Positions 1 through 7,155 of a stretch of 20,219 nt of DNA are shown piece after piece (the first letter of the stretch is position 1; the number at the start of each line of letters is the position of its first letter). The DNA comes from a virus. The notes beneath the pieces are model-generated. The model saw nothing but the letters and a program-made list of their open reading frames with translations. It did not search any database and had not been told where the DNA came from. The DNA is taken from IMG/VR virus record IMGVR_UViG_3300002514_000210, positions 1,128-21,346 of that record. One strand, given 5' to 3'. The translations under genes were made by a program, and so were the position numbers.

Positions 1-66
1 ATGACAGAAACGGCAATGGGAGTGCAGAGTAAAATTCCTTATCCTGTGCCCATTGCAATGGGGTAA
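1..66 (+). CDS. 3' end of an unidentified upstream gene (partial)
   Basis: The frame is open from base 1 and ends with TAA at 64-66, giving 21 visible residues that end in KIPYPVPIAMG. An ATG happens to sit at base 1, but the frame is open at the window edge, so this is most likely the C-terminus of a longer gene rather than a 21-residue peptide. It lies 6 bases before the neck-protein gene, so it is probably a virion or neck gene of the same operon. In T4-like phages a gp13-type neck gene often precedes gp14, but nothing in this fragment identifies it. Confidence 0.45.
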   Translation: MTETAMGVQSKIPYPVPIAMG

Positions 67-72
67 TAAAAA

Positions 73-561
73 ATGGCAAGCAATAAATGGACACAGCCTA
101 ATCAACCGCCTCCCCCAATGTTTGTTGGCAAAAAAGAACGAGATCTCGTTAAACAAGTCAACGACGAGCTTATTGAAAGAGTCATAGGTCAACAAGTATT
201 ATATTACCCTATAAGCTTAGAACACACCAACTTTCATTCTTTATATGGAGAGGCAATAGAAAAAACATTTTTGGCCCCAATTAGGGTTTATGCCTTGATT
301 GTTTGGAGAGGTCATACCACTGAAACAACAAGCATGGGAATTGATAGGAAATCTTCCATTGTCGTACATTTTCACAAAAGGCGGCTAACTGAAGATCAAG
401 ATTTGTTTGTTAGAGAAGGGGATTTTATTTTATACGGCGACACGCATTATGAAATAACCACTTTAAATGAACCAAGACAATTATTCGGCCAAACTGGCCA
501 TAAAATGGAAATAGAAGCGACTTGCATTAAATCCAGAAGAGGGCTCTTTGATGCCAAGTAA
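73..561 (+). CDS. gp14: gp14-like neck / head-tail connector protein
   Basis: This 162-residue protein probably belongs to the neck (head-completion) complex that seals the filled capsid and docks the tail. What I see is a proline-rich N-terminus, then an E-R-D-L-V helix start, an IGQQVLYYP segment, a GEA..KTF stretch and an FH.R.L...D segment. A REGDFILYGDTHYEI segment and a C-terminal GH.ME..ATC.K.RRG follow. This order (LV helix, G-x-x-V-x-Y-x-P, GE, R, EGD.I, YEI, final C.k.R) resembles the gp14 neck family of T4-like phages, although the protein is shorter than T4 gp14 (256 aa). It is followed, with an 11-base overlap, by a gp15-like gene, matching the T4 order 14-15. The family call is by pattern, not by alignment; another small connector protein is the alternative. 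Confidence 0.55.
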   Translation: MASNKWTQPNQPPPPMFVGKKERDLVKQVNDELIERVIGQQVLYYPISLEHTNFHSLYGEAIEKTFLAPIRVYALIVWRGHTTETTSMGIDRKSSIVVHFHKRRLTEDQDLFVREGDFILYGDTHYEITTLNEPRQLFGQTGHKMEIEATCIKSRRGLFDAK

Positions 562-1405
562 AGAATATCCTATAGTCCCATCGACTTTAGAGTCAATTGA
601 CACATCTCTTTTTAAACATATTGATGGTTTAGACCTAAGAACGACAACAAATAAAGGCCGAAAAAAGGTTCCAATTATTTGGACCTCGGCCGAAAGAACA
701 TATCAGATTAAAAATAACAAAGATATAAGAGACGGTACCGGCACATTGATACTTCCCTTAATCACAATTGAACGCACCTCAGTTGTTAAAGATGCAAATA
801 GAAAAGGTGTTTTTTGGGGAAACATCGATAGAAACAAACGAGGCGCTTCCATATCTATAACACGAAGAATAAACCAAGATAAAACATCTAATTTTGCTAA
901 TGCAGACTCTCTTAGACAAGAAAAACAACTTAATTTTCCAAGAGATAACAAAAAAGTCGTCTATCAGACAATATCAATTCCAATGCCAGTTTACGTTGAA
1001 GCGATGTATACAATAACATTGCGCACGGAGTATCAACAACAAATGAACGAACTAGTAACACCATTCGCGACAAAAACTGGCGCCATTAATTATTTTGCCG
1101 TAAGAAACGATGGTCATCTTTATGAGGGCTTCATTCAGGGCAATTTTGCTTTAAGTAATAATTTGGCCGTCATGGGCGAAGAAGAAAGAAAATATGAAAC
1201 AAAAATAGATATAAAGATTTTAGGCTACTTGTTAGGCGAAGATGAAAATCAAGAAACACCAAAAATGGTTATAACTGAAAACCCTGTTGAAGTAAAAATA
1301 CCCAGAGAACAAATCATATTTGGAGACATTCAAGAACACTTGACTGAACAGCAACGGAAATATACCGTAGAGCGTTTAGAAAATTTTCCAAATAAAATAG
1401 AATAA
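551..1405 (+). CDS. gp15: gp15-like tail terminator / sheath-stabilising protein
   Basis: This protein of about 284 residues probably caps the top of the tail and joins it to the neck, as gp15 does in T4. I chose the ATG at 551, which overlaps the previous gene by 11 bases and has AGAGGG-like bases upstream; a TTG at 548 is an alternative. Visible family-like features are a VPIIWTSAER segment, then a GTLILPLITIERTS strand with a following NRKG. Next are a MPVYVEAMYTITLRTEYQQQ helix entry and a VTPFATKTGAINYF segment. In gp15 proteins the same layout is read as 'VPL.Y', 'I.LP...FE', 'Y.....' and 'QIveqI.PfF.P'. Its position between the neck gene and the sheath gene fits. T4 gp15 is 272 aa, close to this length. 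The C-terminal 60 residues are charged and not recognised. Confidence 0.6.
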   Translation: MPSKEYPIVPSTLESIDTSLFKHIDGLDLRTTTNKGRKKVPIIWTSAERTYQIKNNKDIRDGTGTLILPLITIERTSVVKDANRKGVFWGNIDRNKRGASISITRRINQDKTSNFANADSLRQEKQLNFPRDNKKVVYQTISIPMPVYVEAMYTITLRTEYQQQMNELVTPFATKTGAINYFAVRNDGHLYEGFIQGNFALSNNLAVMGEEERKYETKIDIKILGYLLGEDENQETPKMVITENPVEVKIPREQIIFGDIQEHLTEQQRKYTVERLENFPNKIE

Positions 1406-1525
1406 TAGTTTGAAGTCATGACAAATCTTATTTTGCATAAAAGTAATGGACTTTGCAATTTCTCATTACTATTTATAGAAGAAAATAGTTTATTTTTATC
1501 ATAAGCCAAAAGGAGACTCAACAGG
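1406..1525 (+). promoter_or_regulatory. Spacer before the sheath gene with candidate late-promoter motif and strong RBS
   Basis: This 120-base AT-rich spacer contains ACTATTTATAG at 1468-1478, a motif that recurs in the other long spacers of the structural block. The same stretch can pair (ACTATTT 1468-1474 with AAATAGT 1483-1489). A strong Shine-Dalgarno, AAAGGAG at 1509-1515, lies 10 bases before the sheath ATG and fits the high expression expected of a sheath. There is no convincing sigma70 -35/-10 pair. Promoter function is inference. Confidence 0.35.
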
Positions 1526-4500
1526 ATGTCAGTTAAAAAATTTAGATTTGTTTCGCCCGGAATTTTTATTAATGAAATTGACCAGTCACAATTAGAAAGT
1601 TTGCCAGCAAGAATGGGGCCAGTTATTATTGGCCGATCAGAAAGAGGACCAGGATTTAGACCTACAACTGTTAGTTCGTTTGCTGAATTTGTAGAAACAT
1701 TTGGTAACCCGATTCCTGGTGGAGAAGTTGATGATGTTTGGAGAAAAGGCAACTATAATGGACCTACTTATGCTGCATATGCAGCCCAGGCTTATTTAAA
1801 ACATAGCAACCCTGTAACCTTTATTCGCTTATTGGGCTCCCACCATGATGCACACGATGGCTGGAGTAACGATTCAATTGGACTGCATGGCATCGCCGGG
1901 TATCGAACCAAAAATCTAGTTGGTTCACAAGGCGGAGCTTATGGCTTATTTGTTATGCCCTCTGCTTCCTTGGGTACTGGCAGTACTGCCACTATAACAG
2001 TTGCCGGTACGCTGGATGACAATATGACCGTCACAATTATTGATAGTAAGGGCCTTAGCAAAGCATATATTGCTACCGACAGCAATGACCTCAATGTAGA
2101 TCCGCCAAAATTCGGACGCGGCGGATCCACCGCCAACATAGTCGACGCTTTACAGGCCGCCATCGAATGTGCAAATGGCCACAATGGATCTATTATTTGC
2201 CAACAAGATAGTGCTGGAGCAATATTAACTTTGAGTCAAAAAGCTAGAGGTTCTGATGGGGATACTACAATTACATTGAGCACTTCCACCAATATAACTA
2301 AAACTAACTTTACCGGTGGCACCAAGGACTCACAAATCGAATCTTCGGGTTCTCTTGCTGCGGTTTGGTACATAAACGAAGGGTACATGTTCCTTTCAGG
2401 TGCCCTTAGAGGCACAGAAACAGGTAGCGCACCTGCACCTGTAATTGTTTCCGGAAGCTCAGTTTTGATAGGAAATACTGACAACCTTACATGGAAAGCC
2501 GTTATTAAAGATACTTCCCACAATACTGTTGTGGAAACTGCTTTTAGTTTTGATCCTGATTCTGATAGTCATATTCGAAAAGCTTTTAACACTAACCCAC
2601 AACTGGTCAACACTAATATTTATTCCCAAGGTACAACAAGCTATTGGCTGGGTCAAACTTTTGAAAGATCAGTACAGGATCTCTTAGTGAACAACACAAC
2701 ATCTAATTCATGTTGGGGTTTGTTGGTTCAATTAGCTTCCGGTTCAACTGAGTATGCTAAACAAACAAAAGAACATATGCCTTCTGAAACTGGCTGGATT
2801 GTCTCTCAAGACACATCTGCAGATCCCGCAGGATTTGATCTTCTTGACCAACAAAGAACCAAAAGGTTATTTAAGTTTGTATCTTTAGATGCCGGTTCAG
2901 AATGGAACCAAAATAACCTTAAAATATCAATCGAAGATATCCGTCCGGCCAAAAACGAAAAAACTTGGTCAACATTTACTGTTACTATTCGATCCATTGA
3001 TGACACGGATAAAAATCAAAAGATCCTTGAAAAATATACAAATTGTAACTTAAATGCGTCTTCTCCAAATTATATTGCTCGCAAAATTGGAGATAAACAA
3101 ACCAGTTATGATAAGGCCAAAAAGCTTTTGAAAGTTGGCGGAAATTATGAAAATCAATCTCGTTATGTTCGTGTAAAAACAAACGAAGGGGTATATTCTA
3201 AAGATCTTCTTCCTTTTGGATGTTATGGGCCTCCAAGATATAGAAAATTTACATTTACTAGCGGTTCGAGCGGCGCGCCTCAAACAAACCCAGCGTCAAC
3301 ATCTCCTGCCACTGATTTGCAATATACTTTTATTACAGCAGGTTCCAGCATGGATTCTGAAGCTACAGGAAGCAGAAGCTCTGCAAATGAGGCACTTCCT
3401 GTCCATCTTAGTGGTCCGGACGTGGCTTCTGGAGAAATATGGACTGGTTACGATAATACCGTTGGTGTTAAGTTAACTGCTTCTATGGAGTTTGCCGCCC
3501 TTGCTCTGAGAGACTTAGGCACTGATGGTGGCTTTATTGATCAAAGTAAAGCATATTGGGGAGTTGATGTGTCTCGAAAAGGAGCAAATGATGTTCGGTA
3601 TGATACCGGAGTTGTCGACTATCTTAAAACACTTCCCGATCAAACTACTGCAGATACAATTGATTTCCATTTAACATCTAAGAATGCTGAATGCCAATTT
3701 CTTTTCACTTTAGATGATCTTAGAGAAGACACAGATACAGTCGTGCAGTATGTAAGTGGAAGCAGAAAGGATTCTCCAAATAATTCTGCAGAAACATTAA
3801 AATCAATTACTGCAAAAAGTGGAAGTAATTTCTTATTGACGGCTTCTTCAATGGGTCACGATAAATTTACTACAGTATTATATGGTGGATTCGATGGCTT
3901 TGACATAAAAGAAAAAGAACCATTTAATAATACTCGCGCCCTTTCTGTTAGTACAGAAAAAGGTAGTTATGCATATTTTTCAGCAACCAAAGCTATTGAA
4001 ATTATTAAAGACGCCGAGCGCGTTGAATGTAATTTATTGGCTATGCCAGGGATTATTAATCAAAATTTAACTGCTAGATTGGTTCGAGAAGCTGAAACAC
4101 GTGCAGATACTTTAGCTATTATCGATATTGAAAATGATTTTACTCCTACCGGTGAAAATAACAATACTGATATGGAGAATCAAGGTGATGTAGATATCGC
4201 GGTAAGGGCAATGAAGGATCGTGCAATAGATTCAAGTTATGGCGCTGCATATTATCCATGGGTGCAAATTAAAGATACGCGGAATAATCGTATTTTATGG
4301 GCCCCTCCATCTGTAGTTGCTTTAGGTGCTATGGCCTACAGCGATGAGGTTAGAGATGTTTGGTTTGCTCCAGCTGGGTTCTCTCGTGGTGGCCTAACAG
4401 CCACAGGAGCAGGAGGAGTGCCAGTTGTTGGAGTTAATCAACAATTAACGTCAAAACAAAGAGATAAGCTTTATGAAGTCCATATTAATCCAATTGCATC

Positions 4501-4882
4501 ATTTCCTGCTGAAGGCATCGTTATCTTTGGTCAAAAGACTTTACAACTAACGCCATCAGCTCTAGACCGGATTAATGTTAGACGTTTGCTAATTTTCCTG
4601 AAAAAAGAAATTTCTAGGATTGCATCGACAACATTGTTTGAACCAAACCTTGAAGTAACTTGGTCTTCGTTTACAGCACAGGCAGATGCCTTGCTAGGTA
4701 GCGTTAAAGCTAGGTTGGGATTAGCAGACTATAAATTAGTTTTAAATGAGTCTACTACGACCCCAGAACTGATTGATAGAAATATTATGTATGCAAAAGT
4801 ATTCTTGAAACCGGCTAGAGCCATTGAATTTATTGCTTTAGACTTTATTATTACAAGATCTGGTGCATCATTTGAAGATTAA
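1526..4882 (+). CDS. gp18: Contractile tail sheath protein (gp18-like), enlarged
   Basis: This 1118-residue protein forms the contractile outer tube of the tail. The N-terminus has the typical sheath opening (VSPGIFINEID, then RMGPVIIGRSERGPG, then an SFAEFVETFG segment). The C-terminal 350 residues are the conserved core, with YGGFDGFDI near residue 790, a Pro-rich WAPPSVVALG segment and an AP.G..RG motif. The late segment FPAEGIVIFGQKTLQ is followed by INVRRLL..L and a closing domain with TSxxE-like strands. T4 gp18 is 659 aa, so this one is about 460 residues longer. The extra material lies in the middle, including a beta-rich insert at residues ~152-266 and further Ser/Thr/Gly-rich domains up to about residue 640. 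The start is fixed by a strong AAAGGAG. It is followed by the tube gene, as in T4 (18-19). Confidence 0.93.
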   Translation: MSVKKFRFVSPGIFINEIDQSQLESLPARMGPVIIGRSERGPGFRPTTVSSFAEFVETFGNPIPGGEVDDVWRKGNYNGPTYAAYAAQAYLKHSNPVTFIRLLGSHHDAHDGWSNDSIGLHGIAGYRTKNLVGSQGGAYGLFVMPSASLGTGSTATITVAGTLDDNMTVTIIDSKGLSKAYIATDSNDLNVDPPKFGRGGSTANIVDALQAAIECANGHNGSIICQQDSAGAILTLSQKARGSDGDTTITLSTSTNITKTNFTGGTKDSQIESSGSLAAVWYINEGYMFLSGALRGTETGSAPAPVIVSGSSVLIGNTDNLTWKAVIKDTSHNTVVETAFSFDPDSDSHIRKAFNTNPQLVNTNIYSQGTTSYWLGQTFERSVQDLLVNNTTSNSCWGLLVQLASGSTEYAKQTKEHMPSETGWIVSQDTSADPAGFDLLDQQRTKRLFKFVSLDAGSEWNQNNLKISIEDIRPAKNEKTWSTFTVTIRSIDDTDKNQKILEKYTNCNLNASSPNYIARKIGDKQTSYDKAKKLLKVGGNYENQSRYVRVKTNEGVYSKDLLPFGCYGPPRYRKFTFTSGSSGAPQTNPASTSPATDLQYTFITAGSSMDSEATGSRSSANEALPVHLSGPDVASGEIWTGYDNTVGVKLTASMEFAALALRDLGTDGGFIDQSKAYWGVDVSRKGANDVRYDTGVVDYLKTLPDQTTADTIDFHLTSKNAECQFLFTLDDLREDTDTVVQYVSGSRKDSPNNSAETLKSITAKSGSNFLLTASSMGHDKFTTVLYGGFDGFDIKEKEPFNNTRALSVSTEKGSYAYFSATKAIEIIKDAERVECNLLAMPGIINQNLTARLVREAETRADTLAIIDIENDFTPTGENNNTDMENQGDVDIAVRAMKDRAIDSSYGAAYYPWVQIKDTRNNRILWAPPSVVALGAMAYSDEVRDVWFAPAGFSRGGLTATGAGGVPVVGVNQQLTSKQRDKLYEVHINPIASFPAEGIVIFGQKTLQLTPSALDRINVRRLLIFLKKEISRIASTTLFEPNLEVTWSSFTAQADALLGSVKARLGLADYKLVLNESTTTPELIDRNIMYAKVFLKPARAIEFIALDFIITRSGASFED
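1979..2323 (+). other. Beta-rich inserted domain within the sheath protein
   Basis: Residues ~152-266 of the sheath begin with a TATITVAGT strand and a DDNMTVTIIDSKG strand. A helix-like ANIVDALQAAIECANGH follows, then an AILTLSQKARGSDGDTTIT stretch and a terminal TKTNFTGGT. This 'ITV...G.T.TI.DS.G...A..L..AI......LT....GS.G...I......T...FTGG' layout looks like a small Ig-like or beta-sandwich decoration domain seen inside many environmental phage structural proteins. T4 gp18 has no segment like this that I recognise. The boundaries are approximate and the role (surface decoration, host or glycan contact) is inference. Confidence 0.5.
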
Positions 4883-4952
4883 GATAACAAAAAAAAATAT
4901 TAGTACTATTTACTAATAGAACACGCAAGATTATGCGAGGAGAATTAATATA
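4883..4952 (+). promoter_or_regulatory. Sheath-tube spacer: perfect 8-bp hairpin, late-motif variant and RBS
   Basis: A run of nine A's (4889-4897) is followed by a perfect 8-bp AT-rich stem: TATTAGTA at 4898-4905, loop CTATT, TACTAATA at 4911-4918. The stem overlaps ACTATTTACTA (4905-4915), a variant of the motif seen before the sheath and other genes. The hairpin is too AT-rich and lacks a following U-tract, so it is a poor terminator. It could be a processing or mRNA-stability element between two highly expressed genes. GAGGAGA at 4937-4943 is the Shine-Dalgarno for the tube gene. Confidence 0.4.
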
Positions 4953-5534
4953 ATGGGTTTCTGGAATGACAGAGAAAAATTCGACACTAAGCGAGCTTAT
5001 AGATGGATTGCCATCATTAATCGGATTGAACCTTATGCAATTAAATCTGTTTCAAAACCAAGCTTTTCTATATCAGAAACTTCGCATAGATTTCTTAACC
5101 ACACGTATTATTATCCAGGCAGAGTAGAGTGGAATACAGTAGATGTTGTTTTGGTCGATCCCCTTAGCCCAGATGGGACAAAAACGATTTTGCACTTAAT
5201 AGAACAGGCAGGTTATGATCCTAATATTGGCGTCAACACAAAGTTGAAAACAATGTCAAAGTCTTCAGCTGTTAATGCTTTGGCTAATTTTAAAATTAAA
5301 CAACTTGACGCCAGTGGAGCTTCTGTTGAAGTATGGGACTTGGTACATCCATGGATTAAAGATGTTAAGTTTAGCGATTTATCATATGACAGTGATGATC
5401 TTATGAACATAAATTTGACTATTCGATTTGACTGGGCAGAAGTCTGGACTAAGAATGATCCTTGGCCCTTGCTTAATGGGACGGTACCAGGAAATGCCAA
5501 CTTCCCGTCAAGCAAATCACAACTTGGACCATAA
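4953..5534 (+). CDS. gp19: Tail tube protein (gp19-like)
   Basis: This 193-residue protein is the subunit of the inner tail tube through which DNA passes. Family features in order are RAYRWIAIINRIEPYAIKSV, the strand SKPSFSISE and then FLNHTYYYPGRVEWNTVDV. The segment VVLVDPLSPDGT, an IEQAGYDP helix, a QLDASGASVEVWDL strand pair and FSDLSYDSDDLMNINLTIRFDWAE follow. The KPSFSI...YYYPG..EW sequence followed by VDP is diagnostic of gp19-type tubes in T4-like phages, and T4 gp19 (163 aa) is of similar size. It directly follows the sheath gene, as expected, and has a strong GAGGAGA ribosome-binding site. The last 25 residues are a Pro/Asn-rich tail. Confidence 0.9.
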   Translation: MGFWNDREKFDTKRAYRWIAIINRIEPYAIKSVSKPSFSISETSHRFLNHTYYYPGRVEWNTVDVVLVDPLSPDGTKTILHLIEQAGYDPNIGVNTKLKTMSKSSAVNALANFKIKQLDASGASVEVWDLVHPWIKDVKFSDLSYDSDDLMNINLTIRFDWAEVWTKNDPWPLLNGTVPGNANFPSSKSQLGP

Positions 5535-5606
5535 TAGTTTTTTAAACACTATGGATAAAATAGTTCGTGTAAATTATTAAAAAAATTATATTTATAGAGG
5601 TGATAA
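5535..5606 (+). promoter_or_regulatory. Spacer before the gp26-like gene with TATTTATAG motif and RBS
   Basis: This 72-base AT-rich spacer contains TTATATTTATAG at 5586-5597, another copy of the recurring AT motif. It runs into an excellent Shine-Dalgarno (GAGGTGAT, 5597-5604). Because the motif is only about 18 bases from the ATG at 5607, it could be a promoter only if the leader is very short. A short inverted repeat, ACTAT...ATAGT, surrounds GGATAAA at about 5549-5565. Confidence 0.25.
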
Positions 5607-6452
5607 ATGAGAAATAATGAAGAACGCTTTGGGGCTGTTGCCCAAGTTGATTCTGCGCCTTCTCTTATTGAAACAACAAGAGACAATTCGAATGCTTTAA
5701 ATTTTGTAGCCCCAACAGATTTTGTGGAGCTTCCATCTAAAGGTCAATTTTACCCTGAAGACCATCCTTTGCACAATAAAGAACATCTTGAAATAAGACA
5801 AATGACAGCAAAAGACGAAGACATTTTAACATCTAGATCTTTATTAAAAAAGGGCGTTGCAATTGAGAGGTTACTTGAAAACCTCATTGTTGATAAAACA
5901 ATAAACATTGCCGAGCTTCTTGTAGGCGATAAAAATGCAATAATGATAAGAGCAAGAATATCCGCTTATGGGGATCTATATGAAACTAAAATTCAATGTC
6001 CTTATTGTACTAGTCTTAATAGCCACGAATTTAACTTGGAAGATATTAAACCAAAAGAATTTAAAAAAAGTTTAGCCACTTCAACTAAAAATGGTGCTTT
6101 TACAATTGAACTGCCGACATCCAAAGTCAAAGTCGAAGTTCGATTTTTAACTGGCGAAGACGAAGCTAGACTTTTGGCCGTTTCTGAAAAGAAAAAACAA
6201 CATAATCTATTAGACAATTCAGTCACTGATCAAATGAAATCTTTCATTGTTTCTGTTAATAACGTTACAGACCGTGGAGAAGTATATTCTTTCGTAGATA
6301 ATATGTTAGCTAAAGATTCACGATACCTTAGAAATACATATATAGACTTAGTGCCAAACATTGAGTTGACTCAAAATTTTAAATGCCAAAGTTGTTCCAC
6401 AGAAATGGACATGGAGGTGCCGTTTACGACGGACTTTTTTTGGCCTAAGTGA
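5607..6452 (+). CDS. gp26: gp26-like baseplate hub protein with two CxxC pairs
   Basis: This 281-residue protein belongs to the T4 gp26-type baseplate family (the 'T4_baseplate' family of T4-like phages). The hallmark block is ELPSKGQFYPEDHPLHNK (residues 41-58), followed by the helix MTAKDEDILTSRSLLKKGVA and the helix ENLIVDK. LLVGDKNAIMIRARISAYGDLY follows, and the protein ends with the conserved VPFTTDFFWPK. Two cysteine pairs, C131/C134 (CPYC) and C260/C263 (CQSC), could form a zinc ribbon; T4 gp26 is shorter (208 aa), so this may be an extra feature. An excellent GAGGTGAT site fixes the start. A small gp51-like ORF follows 7 bases later, matching hub-assembly gene order in T4-like phages. 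Confidence 0.8.
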   Translation: MRNNEERFGAVAQVDSAPSLIETTRDNSNALNFVAPTDFVELPSKGQFYPEDHPLHNKEHLEIRQMTAKDEDILTSRSLLKKGVAIERLLENLIVDKTINIAELLVGDKNAIMIRARISAYGDLYETKIQCPYCTSLNSHEFNLEDIKPKEFKKSLATSTKNGAFTIELPTSKVKVEVRFLTGEDEARLLAVSEKKKQHNLLDNSVTDQMKSFIVSVNNVTDRGEVYSFVDNMLAKDSRYLRNTYIDLVPNIELTQNFKCQSCSTEMDMEVPFTTDFFWPK

Positions 6453-6459
6453 TAAATAC

Positions 6460-6627
6460 ATGGAATCAGTGTATGAACAATTCTTTTTATTAAAATATTA
6501 TGGCGGCTGGGGCTTCATGGAAGCTTATAATTTACCAATTGGGTTAAGAAATTGGTTCACAAAAAGATTAATAAAACAATTTGAAAAAGAAAGAGAAGAT
6601 TACGAAAAATCTCAAAAGAACAAATAA
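6460..6627 (+). CDS. Small gp51-like hub assembly protein (55 aa)
   Basis: This 55-residue ORF starts at ATG 6460, 7 bases after the gp26-like stop, and ends at TAA 6625-6627. The protein has a FLLKYYGGWGFMEAYNLP opening, an LPIGLRNWF motif and a basic/acidic helix to the end (LIKQFEKEREDYEKSQKNK). The pattern '..LKYYGG.SF.EAY.LP..LR.WF..R' is what I associate with the short gp51-type hub assembly factors that follow gp26 genes in T4-like environmental phages. The ribosome-binding site is weak (AAGTGAT overlapping the upstream stop), so translational coupling is likely. The ORF's frame is also open upstream, through the end of the gp26-like gene, back to base 6370. Confidence 0.65.
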   Translation: MESVYEQFFLLKYYGGWGFMEAYNLPIGLRNWFTKRLIKQFEKEREDYEKSQKNK

Positions 6628-6701
6628 AGCTCCCCCACGAATTATCTATTTATTATTTTAAAAAATCTAACTATTTATATTAGCACAGGGAGAACTATGC
6701 A
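6628..6701 (+). promoter_or_regulatory. Spacer with two CTATTTAT motifs 25 bases apart
   Basis: This 74-base AT-rich spacer holds CTATTTATTA (6646-6655) and CTATTTATAT (6671-6680), two copies of the motif found before the sheath, tube and gp26 genes. The Shine-Dalgarno CAGGGAGA (6686-6693) lies 8 bases before the ATG at 6702. A CTCCC at 6630-6634 could pair with the GGGAG of this site, but only over 5 bp with a 53-base loop. An ATG at 6697 stops at once (TGA at 6703) and is not a start. Confidence 0.35.
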
Positions 6702-7136
6702 ATGATAAGACCACCAGAAATTAATTTTTATAAATTAAAGAGCAACCAGCTACAAGAAAGTTTTTTGGCAATGTTTGGAGAAACACTTAAAGTTGTTTTA
6801 AAAAGAATGTTTGGCAAAATTCCATCACCAGATGAATATACAAAGATGGTTGCAGAAGCTGAAGAAAATGAGTTAACACCAGAAGACAAACAACAGCCTG
6901 GTGTGCATAGAGATATGTTACAAAAAGAACCAACTGAAAAATTTGAATTAATTGTTTCTGGAACAGATGAAGAAATTCTTTCTCTTGTTAATTGTCTTAA
7001 AGCAGAACATCAATACATGGACAAATATTTGCAACTTGGCATGGATGATGACAACACAAGAGAAGCAAAATATCTCCTTAGTGATGCTGTTGAAAATTTT
7101 GAAAGAGCAACCGGCCTTTTGTGGCCCTTCGTATAA
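6702..7136 (+). CDS. Unidentified 144-residue protein preceding the tape measure
   Basis: I do not recognise this protein. It is mostly helical and acidic in the middle: an N-terminal hydrophobic/basic helix (QESFLAMFGETLKVVLKRMFGK), a Glu-rich region around residues 50-80 and a C-terminal helix pair ending ATGLLWPFV. There is no signal peptide or membrane span. It sits between the hub-assembly genes and the tape measure gene, where phages often place tail-assembly chaperones that bind the tape measure. The location and the acidic helical composition suggest such a role, but this is inference. The CAGGGAGA site fixes the start, and it is followed after 19 bases by the tape measure gene. Confidence 0.75.
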   Translation: MIRPPEINFYKLKSNQLQESFLAMFGETLKVVLKRMFGKIPSPDEYTKMVAEAEENELTPEDKQQPGVHRDMLQKEPTEKFELIVSGTDEEILSLVNCLKAEHQYMDKYLQLGMDDDNTREAKYLLSDAVENFERATGLLWPFV

Positions 7137-7155
7137 TTTAAGGAATATAAAATAA

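Noticed and set aside
1330-1752. 140-residue minus-strand frame across the gp15/sheath junction
   Set aside because: It spans the 3' end of one gene and the 5' end of another, with no start signal or recognisable motif; every well-supported gene in the window is on the + strand.
6630-6692. CTCCC pairing with the GGGAG of the ribosome-binding site before the 144-residue gene
   Set aside because: Only 5 base pairs over a 53-base AT-rich loop; too weak to claim a regulatory structure.
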